Notes under the pieces: generated by a model
Seen by the model: the letters and a program-made list of their open reading frames with translations, nothing else
Told to the model about the DNA's origin: nothing
The model's database searches: none
Position numbers and translations under genes: made by a program
Origin: Pseudoalteromonas sp. OOF1S-7
GTDB taxonomy: Bacteria; Pseudomonadota; Gammaproteobacteria; Enterobacterales; Alteromonadaceae
Assembly (NCBI RefSeq): GCF_022347765.1
Contig: NZ_JAKRFZ010000008.1
Coordinates: 1 to 64,000, forward strand
Direction of reading: 5' to 3'
DNA: 64,000 bases
In this document: positions 43,000-51,970 of the stretch, piece after piece
Layout: each line of letters starts with the position of its first letter
Position numbering within the stretch: the stretch's first letter is position 1

Positions 43000-43641
43000 T
43001 TAAAAAGTAATGCCTGAATCCAGGTACTGACCCAGCCCAAGGGTGAAGACCCACAACCCCCACAGGCTATGCTCAAGCACACAGACCGCCAAAGAACGAC
43101 TGTGTGCGTAGGTATAAGCAAATAGCAACCCTCCTGCAAAGGAAAGCGCAATTGCCACCCAATTATCATACACACAGTGAGCTAGTGCGAATACGGCGGC
43201 ACTCAGTACAACTCGGATGGTTTTCTTCGGCAGGATCCGCTTGTAACGATGGAAAAAGTAGCTGCGAAAAACCAGCTCTTGCGGTAGTACCGATAAAATC
43301 GGGTAGGCTATCATAAGAATCAACCAGTCACGGGTGGAATTGAGCGGCATATCAAACCAACTTTCCTGATTAACCAATCCATAAAACATCGCAGAGAACA
43401 GTGCACCAATAAAAAAGGTTGAAAATAGCCGCCGCTTCACGGTTGAGAAGGTCCCCAGGCTGGTGAGGCGAAAACGTTTGAAGTGTGGATCGGTCAGTAA
43501 CAAATATGTACACACAGCTGTGAGTATAATCAGTGCCGGAAATAACCAATTGGCGAGTTGATGACGAAATGCATAGGCAATAACAGGTAACAGAAAAAAC
43601 ACCAGGAATAGTTCGCACCAGCGATATTGGTTTGCGTTCAA
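43000..43641 (-). CDS. CPBP family intramembrane metalloprotease
   Basis: A 213-residue membrane protein with about six hydrophobic segments. The first motif reads LPQELVFRSYFFHR, so the usual EExxxR is QExxxR, a variant seen in some CPBP members. The second motif is ALAHCVYDN, with the metal-binding His. No ATG is present at the N-terminus. I choose TTG at 43641, since AGAGG stands 5 bases ahead; a TTG at 43686 has no ribosome site. Bacterial CPBP proteins act in CAAX-type processing or bacteriocin immunity; the role here is unknown. A hairpin ends the transcript. Confidence 0.75.
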   Translation of the reverse strand: MNANQYRWCELFLVFFLLPVIAYAFRHQLANWLFPALIILTAVCTYLLLTDPHFKRFRLTSLGTFSTVKRRLFSTFFIGALFSAMFYGLVNQESWFDMPLNSTRDWLILMIAYPILSVLPQELVFRSYFFHRYKRILPKKTIRVVLSAAVFALAHCVYDNWVAIALSFAGGLLFAYTYAHSRSLAVCVLEHSLWGLWVFTLGLGQYLDSGITF

Positions 43642-43792
43642 TGTAGCCTCTGGTATGTCTGACAACGTTAGCCTAACTATAGTCAAGGCTGTTCAACTCG
43701 GGTATGGCAGGGCGCGGAAAACTTTGTTTGATTGACTTTTGCGACAGAACTCCTTAGCCTGCCGGGCTTTGTTGTATAAAGACGGATGCATG

Positions 43793-44071
43793 ATGAATAA
43801 AAGTGAACTGGTTTCGGCCATGGCGGCCCACAGCGAATTGACTAAGAAAGACACGCAGGCTGCGCTGGGTAGTCTTTTAAAACTTATCACCAAACGTCTC
43901 TCTGATGGAGATCAGGTCCAGCTTAATGGTATGGGCACGTTTACGCTGAGTTATCATCCGGCAAAGCCTGGGAGAAACCCCAGAACCGGTGAAGAGATCC
44001 TGATTGAAGGGCAAAATAAGGTATTGTTTAAGCCAGCCAAAGCCTTTAAGGATGCTTTGGCTGACCAGTAA
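43793..44071 (+). CDS. HU family DNA-binding protein
   Basis: A 92-residue histone-like protein. It begins MNKSELVSAMAAHSELTKKD, has the dimer core and the signature DGDQVQLNGMGTF with GRNPRTGEEI in the DNA-binding arm (PAKPGRNPRTG). It ends KPAKAFKDALADQ. ATG at 43793 is chosen, since GGA is at the right distance. It is distinct from HupA/HupB, being a more divergent paralogue. It stands convergent to the trp operon with only 11 bases between. Confidence 0.88.
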   Translation: MNKSELVSAMAAHSELTKKDTQAALGSLLKLITKRLSDGDQVQLNGMGTFTLSYHPAKPGRNPRTGEEILIEGQNKVLFKPAKAFKDALADQ

Positions 44072-44082
44072 GATATGAGTTG

Positions 44083-44889
44083 CTAGCGGGCAGTTGCCGC
44101 TTTCATATCGCGTACAAAGGCGCTCAGGGCCTGATACATAGCTGGCTTGTCATCCAGGTGCTGCTCGATGATTTTGACCACGGCAGAGCCTGAGATAGCT
44201 CCAGCAGCGCCTGAATCCAGTGCTGCTTTTACCTGTTCTGGTGTTGAGATACCAAAGCCGAGTAAGGCGGGAGCTGCATGATATTCGGTGAGCTTAGTGA
44301 TGATCTCATCGGTTGGCATTTGTACCTGGCTCTCTGTGCCGGTTACGCCCGCGCGCGAAAGCAAATAGGTATAACCTCTGCCGTAACTGGCACATTCTCG
44401 CAAGGTATCATCACTGGCGTTAGGCGTTGCGATGAAAATTGATTCAATACCCGCATCTGCCGCAGCTCTGCGGAACATTTTTGACTCATGCAGAGGAACA
44501 TCGGCAACTAAGACTGAGTCGACACCTGCCGCTTTGGCTTGCTGATAAAAGGCATCCAGGCCACGGGCGAAGATCAGGTTGGAATACAGCAGCAGTCCGA
44601 TTGGTATATCAGGGTATTGCGATCTTACAGTGCTTATCACATCAAAGCAGTCTTCCGTATTTATGTTCTGCTCCAGTGCACGTATGTTTGCAGCCTGGAT
44701 CACCGGACCGTCTGCAATCGGGTCAGAGAATGGGATCCCCAACTCCAGTGCATCTGCGCCGCCCTCAATCAAGCTTTTGATGATTGCCAGGCTGGTTTCT
44801 TTGTCCGGGTCGCCAATCGTCACAAATGGCACAAACGCACCTTGTTGATTTTCCTTTAGCTGCTTAAACATCTCATTGTAACGGCTCAT
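44083..44889 (-). CDS. trpA: Tryptophan synthase alpha chain
   Basis: A 268-residue TIM barrel that cleaves indole-3-glycerol phosphate to indole. The catalytic Glu is in [10 protein letters not shown] and the Asp in ADVPLHE. Further blocks are [28 protein letters not shown] near the phosphate site. The length matches E. coli TrpA (268). ATG overlaps the trpB stop in ATGA, the usual coupling of the two subunits. It is the last gene of the operon. Confidence 0.97.
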   Translation of the reverse strand: MSRYNEMFKQLKENQQGAFVPFVTIGDPDKETSLAIIKSLIEGGADALELGIPFSDPIADGPVIQAANIRALEQNINTEDCFDVISTVRSQYPDIPIGLLLYSNLIFARGLDAFYQQAKAAGVDSVLVADVPLHESKMFRRAAADAGIESIFIATPNASDDTLRECASYGRGYTYLLSRAGVTGTESQVQMPTDEIITKLTEYHAAPALLGFGISTPEQVKAALDSGAAGAISGSAVVKIIEQHLDDKPAMYQALSAFVRDMKAATAR

Positions 44890-46067
44890 AGCTCACCTCG
44901 CGCTGCTAATACCTGATGGACGTGGGCTAAGTCTTTGTCGCCACGGCCACTTAAATTTACCACGATCACAGTGTCTTGCTCCTGTGCTTCTGCGTATTTC
45001 AGTGCATAGGCCAGCGCATGACTTGACTCCAGTGCCGGAATAATCCCTTCATGCTTTGCCAGAGACTGGAACGCAGCCAGCGCTTCATCGTCGGTCACGG
45101 CAACATATTGCGCACGTCCGGTTTCGTGCAGATAGGCGTGTTGTGGCCCGACTGCCGGGTAATCCAGACCCGCTGAAACAGAATAGGACTCCTCAATCTG
45201 ACCATCCGGGTTTTGCATGATATAGGTATAAGCACCATGCAAAATACCTTTAGTGCCCTTGCATAATGCCGCACCGTGTTCTTCGGTTTCCAGACCTTTG
45301 CCTGCGGGCTCTACACCTATCAATTTCACGTCTTTTTCGTCAATAAAATCGGCGAACATGCCAATTGCATTGGAGCCACCACCGACACAAGCCATGACCA
45401 CATCCGGCAGTTTGCCTTCCGCTTCAAGCACCTGTTGCTTGGCTTCTTCCCCGATCATTTTCTGAAATTCGCGCACCAAAGTCGGGAAGGGGTGAGGGCC
45501 AGCAGCTGTTCCCAGTAAATAGTGGGCGGTTTTATAATTGGCTGACCAGTCACGCATTGCTTCATTGACCGCATCTTTTAGCGTGCCAGAGCCCGCGGTG
45601 ACCGGGATCACCTCGGCACCCATCAGGCGCATACGAAATACATTAGGTTGTTGACGCTCAACATCTTTGGCACCCATGTAAACGCGACATTTCAGACCCA
45701 GCAGAGCACAGGCCAGTGCTGTTGCAACACCGTGTTGTCCGGCGCCGGTCTCTGCGATGACTTCTGATTTACCCATACGCTTGGTGAGTAGTGCCTGACC
45801 GAGCACCTGGTTAGTTTTGTGCGCGCCGCCGTGCAGTAAGTCTTCTCGCTTCAGATAGAGCTTCACTTTTGGGTTTTTAACCAGATTTCTGGTGAGTGTG
45901 AGTGGGGTCGGACGCCCTGCAAACTCGTTCAGTAACAGGTAGAATTCCTGCTGAAATGCGGGATCATTTTGTGCTTTGTTAAATTCCTGTTCAAGCTGCT
46001 TGAGTGCCGGAACCAGTAATTCAGGGACAAACATGCCACCAAAATCACCGTAGTAGCCTGTATTCAT
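44886..46067 (-). CDS. trpB: Tryptophan synthase beta chain
   Basis: A 393-residue PLP enzyme that makes Trp from indole and serine. The PLP lysine is in [14 protein letters not shown], and the phosphate loop GGGSNAIG is present. ATG at 46067 is chosen because GAGGTGG is just ahead and the protein begins [16 protein letters not shown], as is usual. It lies 10 bases after trpCF and overlaps trpA by 4 bases. Confidence 0.97.
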   Translation of the reverse strand: MNTGYYGDFGGMFVPELLVPALKQLEQEFNKAQNDPAFQQEFYLLLNEFAGRPTPLTLTRNLVKNPKVKLYLKREDLLHGGAHKTNQVLGQALLTKRMGKSEVIAETGAGQHGVATALACALLGLKCRVYMGAKDVERQQPNVFRMRLMGAEVIPVTAGSGTLKDAVNEAMRDWSANYKTAHYLLGTAAGPHPFPTLVREFQKMIGEEAKQQVLEAEGKLPDVVMACVGGGSNAIGMFADFIDEKDVKLIGVEPAGKGLETEEHGAALCKGTKGILHGAYTYIMQNPDGQIEESYSVSAGLDYPAVGPQHAYLHETGRAQYVAVTDDEALAAFQSLAKHEGIIPALESSHALAYALKYAEAQEQDTVIVVNLSGRGDKDLAHVHQVLAARGEL

Positions 46068-46077
46068 TCTTTCCACC

Positions 46078-47442
46078 TCAGTATTTACGAATTGTGTTAA
46101 AAGCTGTATTAAGTTTATTGGCGCACTTTTTACCTGGGCTGGTTTCGACACCAGAGTTCAGATCGAATCCGGCTGCACCCAGGAAAGAGGCTTGTGTCAG
46201 GTTGTCTGCGTTCAGGCCGCCTGCCAGCATAAAGCTGCCAGGCGCCTGGCTGAGCAACTGCCAGTCAAATGCCTGTCCCGTGCCACCGATCTGACCTTTG
46301 ATTTGGGTGTCGTACAAATGCTTGTCGACGCGCAACAAAGGTTCGGGTAAATGGTCGCTAATCCCCTGAGCCTTCCAGATCTGACAGTTGACAGGTAATT
46401 GCTTACGCAATTCATCGACATAGTCTTGCGACTCATTGCCATGCAGCTGTACTGCACTGAGTTTCAGAATACGGACGTTTTCGACTACCAGGTCAAGCGG
46501 TGCATCAACAAATACGCCCACATAATTAAGAGGCGCACTGTCTACGACGGCTTTGGCACAGTCAATGTCTACGAAACGGGGAGATTTAGGGTAAAAAATC
46601 AGTCCGCCGTACACTGCACCGGCTTTATAAGCCGCAATTGCATCCTGGCCCCGAGTCAGTCCACAGACCTTATTTTCTCCAAGGATCAGCTTGCGACAGG
46701 CGGTTTCCAGATCTGGCTCGGCCATCAGTGAACTGCCAACCAGGAAACCATTGCAGATAGGGGCAAGACGATTCACGTCTGAATGGGTATAGATACCAGA
46801 CTCGGAGATCACGGTTCTATCGTCAGGGATCAATTTACGTAACCGCTCACTCGTCGCAAGATCTGTACTTAAGTCTCTGAGGTTGCGGTTGTTGATACCA
46901 ATGAGGTTGGCATCCAGAGCGAGTGCTCGATGTACTTCTTCTTCATTGCTGACTTCGGTTAGCACCGCCATATTCAGGCTGCGCGCTAAGTCAGCCAGGG
47001 CCTGGTAGCGCTCATTACAAAGTACAGACAGCATTAACAAGATAGCGTCGCCACCACTCAAGCGGGCAAGGTATACCTGATATTCGTCAATGAAAAAGTC
47101 TTTACAGATAAGAGGTTGAGAAACCTGAGTTCGTACATATTGGAGATACTCGAAGCTACCCTGAAAATACTTTTCGTCAGTCAGCACACTGATACAGCTG
47201 GCGTAACGACCATATACTGCGGTGATCTCATCAAGATCGAAATGCTGACGGATCAGACCTTTTGATGGCGATGCTTTTTTGCACTCCAGAATGAACTGAG
47301 TGCCGGGGTTGCTCAGAGCGGCATGAAAATCTCTCTCACTGGGCGTGATTTGAGCAATAAAACTGTCCAGCGGGCGGGCTTTCTTTCTCTGCGCCACTTC
47401 AATTTCTTTGTCCGCGACAATGTTCTCTAATACGTTAGCCAT
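46078..47442 (-). CDS. trpCF: Indole-3-glycerol phosphate synthase / PRA isomerase fusion
   Basis: A 454-residue bifunctional enzyme. Residues 1-255 are TrpC ([32 protein letters not shown]), and 258-454 are TrpF ([53 protein letters not shown]). The fusion is typical of enteric and related gammaproteobacteria. ATG at 47442 with GGGAG ahead is used. The first 8 bases overlap the end of trpD. Confidence 0.96.
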   Translation of the reverse strand: MANVLENIVADKEIEVAQRKKARPLDSFIAQITPSERDFHAALSNPGTQFILECKKASPSKGLIRQHFDLDEITAVYGRYASCISVLTDEKYFQGSFEYLQYVRTQVSQPLICKDFFIDEYQVYLARLSGGDAILLMLSVLCNERYQALADLARSLNMAVLTEVSNEEEVHRALALDANLIGINNRNLRDLSTDLATSERLRKLIPDDRTVISESGIYTHSDVNRLAPICNGFLVGSSLMAEPDLETACRKLILGENKVCGLTRGQDAIAAYKAGAVYGGLIFYPKSPRFVDIDCAKAVVDSAPLNYVGVFVDAPLDLVVENVRILKLSAVQLHGNESQDYVDELRKQLPVNCQIWKAQGISDHLPEPLLRVDKHLYDTQIKGQIGGTGQAFDWQLLSQAPGSFMLAGGLNADNLTQASFLGAAGFDLNSGVETSPGKKCANKLNTAFNTIRKY

Positions 47443-48439
47443 GACTAACTCCCACAATTTCGGCAAGTTTTTCGGCGCAACGTCCGGATGCCAGCACTTG
47501 GGCAACCTGGGCACTGGCTGATTTCAGGTCGGCTGCTTTGTCTGTCATAACCAGCAAGGCTGCAACATTGGCTATGATGGCCGCATTGTGTGCTTCTTTG
47601 CCTTTGCCATCAAGAATATCCCGGGTTGCCTGCGCATTAAATTCGGGCGTGTCGCCAAAAATGGCTTCAAGTGGGTAGCGTGCCAGTCCAAAGTCTTCAG
47701 GTGTCAATGTGTAGTCTGTAAGCACGCCCTGATTCAGTTCTGTGACCTGAGTTTCGCCATGTAATGCTATTTCATCGCAACCTGAGCCATGAACTACCAT
47801 TGCGCGTTGTGTGCCGAGTTTTTGCAACGTTTCAGCCATTGGACGGCACAGCTTGGGATCATATACACCCAGTAATTGCACCTGAGGTCTGGCTGGGTTA
47901 GCGAGTGGACCGAGTATATTGAACAGAGTACGGGTTTTGAGTCTGGTACGCACTGGCATCGCATGTTTTACACCAGCATGATAATGCGGGGCAAACAAAA
48001 AGGTAAAGTTGGTCTGTTGTAAACAGTGCGCGCCTAATATCGGATCCATATCCAGGTTGATACCCAGTGTTTTCAACAGATCGGCAGAACCGGATTTACT
48101 GGATACACTTCGGTTGCCATGCTTCACCATATGGATGCCGCAGGTGGCTGCGACAATTGCCGCCGTAGTGCTCACATTGATGGTGTTGGTGCCGTCTCCA
48201 CCTGTGCCGCAACTGTCGGCGCAAAGCAGGCCATGAGAGTCAAATGCAGTGGCATGATCGCGCATAGCTTTAGCCGCTCCCGCGATTTCTTCGGCGGTCT
48301 CACCTTTGAATTTCAGGGCGATCAGGGCGGCAGTTAGCTGTACTTCGTCCAGTTGGCCCCGCATCGCTGCACTAAATAGTTCTGTGGCAGTGTCAAAGTC
48401 CAGAGATTGCTGCTCAAGTAATAAGTTTAAACTTTCCAT
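47435..48439 (-). CDS. trpD: Anthranilate phosphoribosyltransferase
   Basis: A 334-residue enzyme attaching PRPP-derived ribose to anthranilate. The PRPP/Mg motif DSCGTGGDGTNTINVSTTAAIV is present in the first third, with KHGNRSVSSKSGSADLLKTLG and NILGPLANPARP. It is separate from trpG, unlike the fused E. coli TrpGD. ATG at 48439 lies 2 bases after the trpG stop. Confidence 0.96.
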   Translation of the reverse strand: MESLNLLLEQQSLDFDTATELFSAAMRGQLDEVQLTAALIALKFKGETAEEIAGAAKAMRDHATAFDSHGLLCADSCGTGGDGTNTINVSTTAAIVAATCGIHMVKHGNRSVSSKSGSADLLKTLGINLDMDPILGAHCLQQTNFTFLFAPHYHAGVKHAMPVRTRLKTRTLFNILGPLANPARPQVQLLGVYDPKLCRPMAETLQKLGTQRAMVVHGSGCDEIALHGETQVTELNQGVLTDYTLTPEDFGLARYPLEAIFGDTPEFNAQATRDILDGKGKEAHNAAIIANVAALLVMTDKAADLKSASAQVAQVLASGRCAEKLAEIVGVSHG

Positions 48440-48441
48440 TT

Positions 48442-49032
48442 TTACGCCTCACAAGTGAGATAGGCGATGCTTTGCTGGAGAAGCTGAGCACCGCATGGGG
48501 TCAAAATTGACTCAGGGTGAAATTGATATCCGATCACCTTATCATCTGGGTGGTAAATCGCCATTGGGATTTCTTCATAGTTTGCAATCACTTCGAGACA
48601 TTCTGGGATCTGGGTTGCCATCAATGAGTGATAGCGCGCTACTGGAAATGACTTGCCCAGCCCGTCAAAAACCGGGTGTGGTTTGACCGTGATATGGGAC
48701 GATTTACCGTGAACGGTTTCACCGGCATGACCTATCGTGCCACCGTAGCTTTGCGTCAGTGCCTGCTGGCCCAGGCAGATCCCCAGCATGGGATATTGAC
48801 CTTTGCACAGGGCAATCAAATCAAGCAGACAGCCAGCGTCTTTTGGTGCGCCGGGACCCGGTGACAAAACCAGAAGTATGGGGCTGGTTTCTTGCTGCAT
48901 TTTTGCAAAAATTGTATTGGCATCCAGATGATTACGATAGACCACCAGTTCAGCACTGAGGCGCGATAGCTCGTCGACCAGGTTGTAGGAGAAAGAGTCA
49001 AAATTATCAAGAAAGTATATCTTAGGGGTCAT
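48442..49032 (-). CDS. trpG: Anthranilate synthase glutaminase subunit
   Basis: A 196-residue class I glutamine amidotransferase. The nucleophile is in LGICLGQQAL, and the His-Glu pair is in YQFHPESILT. DNFDSFSYNL at the start and LSPGPGAPKDAG are typical. It feeds ammonia to TrpE. ATG overlaps the trpE stop codon (ATGA). Confidence 0.96.
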   Translation of the reverse strand: MTPKIYFLDNFDSFSYNLVDELSRLSAELVVYRNHLDANTIFAKMQQETSPILLVLSPGPGAPKDAGCLLDLIALCKGQYPMLGICLGQQALTQSYGGTIGHAGETVHGKSSHITVKPHPVFDGLGKSFPVARYHSLMATQIPECLEVIANYEEIPMAIYHPDDKVIGYQFHPESILTPCGAQLLQQSIAYLTCEA

Positions 49033-50603
49033 GCCTGCTCTCCTGTATAAGTCGATTGAATGGCCTTGATGACAGCACTCGCTTTGGCGCGGGTTTCATC
49101 TGCTTCAGCTTGCGGATCGGAATCATAGACGACACCTGCACCGGCTTGTACAAGGGCCAGGCCGTCTTTGACAAACGCGGAGCGGATCACGATACAGGAG
49201 TCCATTGCACCGTCACCTGTCAAATAACCAACGGCACCTCCGTAACTGCCACGACGTTGCTTCTCTGTCTGTCTAACCAGTTCAGCCGCTCTGACCTTAG
49301 GAGCGCCGACAAGGGTGCCCATATTCATACTGGCCTGATAGGCATGCAGGGCATCGAGGTCCGGTTTCAGCTGACCGACTACGCGTGACACCAGGTGCAT
49401 AACCTGGGAGTAGCGGTCTACTTTAAGCAACTCTTTTGCATGACGCGTTCCGGGTACGCTGATCCGTGCGACATCGTTACGGGCCAGATCGACCAGCATC
49501 AAGTGTTCAGCACGCTCTTTTTGGTCGTCTCTGAGTTCGAGCTCGATGCGACTGTCTAGATCCAGGTTAATGCTACCATCGGAAAATTTGCCTCTCGGCC
49601 GGGTTCCTGCGATTGGATATACTTCAACCTGGTTGCTTTGCTCGCAATATTTCAATGCCGACTCTGGAGAGGCGCCAAATAAGACAAAATCTTCATCGCG
49701 CATGTAAAACATATACGGACTCGGGTTTTGTTGTTTAAGTGCTTTGTAGGCTGCCAACGGTTCGGCACAGGGCAAAGAGAAGGTCCGGGAGGGGACAACC
49801 TGAAAGATGTCACCATCCACTATATGCTGCTTGAGCTTTATTACTTGGTCTATATAGGCCTCATCACTGATATCGACACTGACGTCACAGCTCCCAGCAA
49901 TTTGGCTTGGAGAGAAGGATTGTAAGATGTCACACTGATGATTAAGTACTTCAAGCTGACGGCCCACTTCAAAACAGTTGGCATGAACATCTGGGCCGTT
50001 GAACACATTGCCTATCAACTCAGTTGTTTGTGCCTGATGATCTATGATAAGCATGGTTTCGGCCAAATAGAATACATAGTCCGGGCAGCTATTGGCACCA
50101 TTCGGTACCTCAGGAAGTTGTTCAAAATTGGCCACCATATCATAAGCAAACACGCCACCTAAGAACAACGAAAATGGTGTGTCTGTGTTACACTTGATAC
50201 GGTTGATGCAGGTTCTAAGTGCACTGAAAGCGTTATCAGCTTTGAGCTTTGCATACTCGTCGAGATCGGCCGCTGTGTCCCGATAAGTTATGGTGAGCAC
50301 TGAGTTATCGCGCGTCACGTCACAGTTTTCGACTTCCTGCGCCAGGTAGGGCAGAAGTTGTTCACCGTTATTGGACAACGCCCGGACTATGACATGCTTG
50401 CCCCGGCACTCAAATCGCAGTGCTGTATCAACCAGGATAATACTTTTCACATTATCTTTAGAATCTACCTCTGCAGATTCCAGCAACAATGAGTTGGGCT
50501 TGTCCAGCGCTGCAAACAAAGACAAAGAACTGGCGATATACTCTCGCCTTAACCGAATACTGGTTACTTCTCCGGGCTGTGTCGTTATATGACTAAAAAT
50601 CAC
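49029..50603 (-). CDS. trpE: Anthranilate synthase component I
   Basis: A 524-residue chorismate-using enzyme. The feedback-binding element LLLESAE lies near residue 40. The catalytic half carries DGDIFQVVPSRTFSLP, YPIAGTRPRG, DLARNDVARIS, MGTLVGAPKVRA and GGAVGYLTGDGAMD. It starts with GTG at 50603, with AGGA 8 bases ahead. It is the first structural gene after the double attenuator. Confidence 0.96.
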   Translation of the reverse strand: MIFSHITTQPGEVTSIRLRREYIASSLSLFAALDKPNSLLLESAEVDSKDNVKSIILVDTALRFECRGKHVIVRALSNNGEQLLPYLAQEVENCDVTRDNSVLTITYRDTAADLDEYAKLKADNAFSALRTCINRIKCNTDTPFSLFLGGVFAYDMVANFEQLPEVPNGANSCPDYVFYLAETMLIIDHQAQTTELIGNVFNGPDVHANCFEVGRQLEVLNHQCDILQSFSPSQIAGSCDVSVDISDEAYIDQVIKLKQHIVDGDIFQVVPSRTFSLPCAEPLAAYKALKQQNPSPYMFYMRDEDFVLFGASPESALKYCEQSNQVEVYPIAGTRPRGKFSDGSINLDLDSRIELELRDDQKERAEHLMLVDLARNDVARISVPGTRHAKELLKVDRYSQVMHLVSRVVGQLKPDLDALHAYQASMNMGTLVGAPKVRAAELVRQTEKQRRGSYGGAVGYLTGDGAMDSCIVIRSAFVKDGLALVQAGAGVVYDSDPQAEADETRAKASAVIKAIQSTYTGEQA

Positions 50604-50635
50604 ACCTCATTCCTCGTAATTTTTATAAATTAATC

Positions 50636-50671
50636 AAAAAAAACCCCCGTAAGCGAGTTGCTTGCGGGGGT
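50636..50671 (-). terminator. trp attenuator 2 (distal), terminator hairpin
   Basis: On the minus strand ACCCCCG and CGGGGGT pair, with additional AAGC/GCTT pairing inside, followed by eight Us. It ends 32 bases before the trpE start. A competing antiterminator can form between GCGGG (at about 50697-50701) and CCCGC of its 5' arm. With leader peptide 2 this makes a complete attenuator. Confidence 0.88.
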
Positions 50672-50701
50672 CTGTGTATTAGGTACAAAGATGCCGTCCC
50701 G

Positions 50702-50728
50702 CTAATTCAGGCACCACCACCAAGACAT
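50702..50728 (-). CDS. Trp leader peptide 2
   Basis: An 8-residue frame M-S-W-W-W-C-L-N with three consecutive Trp codons, ending in TAG at 50702. The ribosome site is poor. An in-frame GTG at 50761 would give a 19-residue peptide instead. Stalling at the Trp codons would free the antiterminator ahead of the hairpin at 50636-50671. The start codon is uncertain, but the Trp-codon run is not. Confidence 0.7.
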   Translation of the reverse strand: MSWWWCLN

Positions 50729-50763
50729 TTCTGGTAAAAAGTTTGTTATATTATTGATCACTA

Positions 50764-50792
50764 TACAATATCTTTTAGGAAATTAAGTTACA
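50764..50792 (-). promoter_or_regulatory. Possible internal promoter between the two attenuators
   Basis: On the minus strand TTGTAA is followed after 17 bases by TATTGT. This spacing fits a weak sigma-70 promoter that would transcribe leader 2 alone. The two hexamers each match the consensus at only 4 of 6 positions, so this is weakly supported. Confidence 0.35.
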
Positions 50793-50818
50793 AAAAACCC
50801 GCGTGTTTAGCGCGGGTT
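50792..50818 (-). terminator. trp attenuator 1 (proximal), terminator hairpin
   Basis: On the minus strand AACCCGCG and CGCGGGTT pair with a 7-base loop, followed by a U-run. GCGGGT at 50847-50852 can pair with ACCCGC of its 5' arm as an antiterminator. It stands 37 bases after the stop codon of leader 1 and precedes the second leader by about 60 bases. Confidence 0.88.
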
Positions 50819-50854
50819 TCGAAAATCTTGCATGCACAACGACTCACCCGCTCA

Positions 50855-50899
50855 TTACGAGTGCCACCACCAAATTTTTGAAGTTGTTTGTGTGTTCAT
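50855..50899 (-). CDS. trpL: Trp leader peptide 1
   Basis: A 14-residue frame reading M-N-T-Q-T-T-S-K-I-W-W-W-H-S and stop, from ATG at 50899 to TAA at 50855. A stop codon lies just upstream, so this ATG is the only start. Three consecutive Trp codons sit where a stalled ribosome would expose the antiterminator segment. The ribosome site is weak. It is followed by the hairpin at 50792-50818. Confidence 0.82.
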   Translation of the reverse strand: MNTQTTSKIWWWHS

Positions 50900-50934
50900 T
50901 TGTTAAGTCGTCGTTATATAAATTCAATGACCAC

Positions 50935-50964
50935 AGTAAACCGCACTATGGGACAAAGTGTCAA
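50935..50964 (-). promoter_or_regulatory. trp operon promoter
   Basis: On the minus strand TTGACA (50959-50964) and TTTACT (50935-50940) are 18 bases apart. This is the best sigma-70 match upstream of leader 1. No clear TrpR palindrome overlaps it; a lone ACTAGT half-site lies at 51012-51017. Confidence 0.55.
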
Positions 50965-51120
50965 GGTCAAATTGGAAAAAAAACAGTCAGTTTCCAAAAA
51001 TGATTATTTCGAACTAGTAGTGCGCTGGTTTATCACTGTGAAGGTGGGTTAGATAAATGCCCGTAAAAGTAAACAACATGGTATACTAAAATTCGCATTT
51101 TTTTATAAGGTTATGAGAGT

Positions 51121-51966
51121 TTGATAAAATACGACTTACACAGTCACAGTACTTTTTCGGATGGTCGTTTGGCGGTCAATGCCCTGCTTGAACGAGCAAC
51201 CGAAAGAGGTGTGGGCGTCCTGGCAATCACAGATCATGATACCACCGCAGCACTTGCCCCTGCGCGTGCCTATATCACTGATAAACAGTTACCTTTGTCG
51301 CTTATCTCTGGAGTTGAAATTTCGACTAAATGGGAGAGTTTTGAAATACATATTGTGGGTTTGCACATAGATGAAGCCAACAACTCACTAAAGACATTAC
51401 TGACCAGTCAACAGCAGAAACGGCGCGAACGTGCCAAAGAAATTGGTGTACGGCTGGCCAAGCAAGGTTATGAAGGCATTTATGAACAGGCTCAACTGTT
51501 GGCTGAGGATGCTGAAATTACACGCGCGCATTTTGCCAAAGCGTTGGTAGACAGAGGAGTGGCAAAGAACATCCAGGGCGTGTTTAAAAAATTTCTGGGA
51601 CGCAACAAAGTCGGCTATGTGCCGAGTAGTTGGTGCACCATGGGAGAGGCCATTGAGGCGATTCACAATGCCGGTGGTGTAAGTGTACTGGCTCACCCCG
51701 GGCGTTATCAGATGTCGAACAAGTGGCTCAGAAAGTTACTCAGCGAATTTAGCGCAGCCGGAGGCAAGGCAATGGAGGTAGCACAGCCGCAGCAGGCCCC
51801 GTCGGAACGGCAATTTCTGGGGCAACTGAGCCGTGAATTCAACTTACTGGCCAGTCAGGGATCTGACTTTCATTATCCAACAAACTGGTTGGATCTTGGA
51901 AAAAACCTATACTTACCAAAAGATTGCCAAGGTGTTTGGCAGTTCTGGGGCGCGACAGAGGAGTGA
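51121..51966 (+). CDS. rnm: RNase AM / PHP-domain phosphoesterase (YciV/TrpH-like)
   Basis: A 281-residue PHP protein. The metal-binding motifs are DLHSHSTFSDG near the N-terminus, ITDHDTTAAL, GVEISTKWE, HIVGLHID, VLAHPGRYQ and GSDFHYP. In E. coli the product (YciV/Rnm) is a 5'-3' exoribonuclease that trims 5S, 16S and 23S rRNA ends. It starts with TTG at 51121, with GAGAG just ahead. It is divergent to the trp operon, as in E. coli where the gene was called trpH. It leads a run of genes ending with rluB. Confidence 0.9.
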   Translation: MIKYDLHSHSTFSDGRLAVNALLERATERGVGVLAITDHDTTAALAPARAYITDKQLPLSLISGVEISTKWESFEIHIVGLHIDEANNSLKTLLTSQQQKRRERAKEIGVRLAKQGYEGIYEQAQLLAEDAEITRAHFAKALVDRGVAKNIQGVFKKFLGRNKVGYVPSSWCTMGEAIEAIHNAGGVSVLAHPGRYQMSNKWLRKLLSEFSAAGGKAMEVAQPQQAPSERQFLGQLSREFNLLASQGSDFHYPTNWLDLGKNLYLPKDCQGVWQFWGATEE

Positions 51967-51970
51967 CAGC

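Larger units (their letters stand above)
50604..51120. other. trp leader and divergent promoter region
   Basis: These 517 bases separate trpE from rnm. They contain the trp promoter, both leader peptides and both attenuator hairpins listed separately, plus the promoter of the divergent rnm gene. The stretch 50970-51120 is A/T-rich and without further structure I can support. Confidence 0.7.

Noticed and set aside
44035-44062. AGCCAAAGC/GCTTTGGCT hairpin at the end of the HU-like gene
   Set aside because: It is inside the coding sequence and has no T-run on either strand, so I do not call it a terminator.
51008-51026. CGAACTAGTAGTGCGC as a TrpR operator
   Set aside because: Only one ACTAGT half-site is present, without the second arm, and it lies about 45 bases upstream of the -35 box rather than over the promoter.
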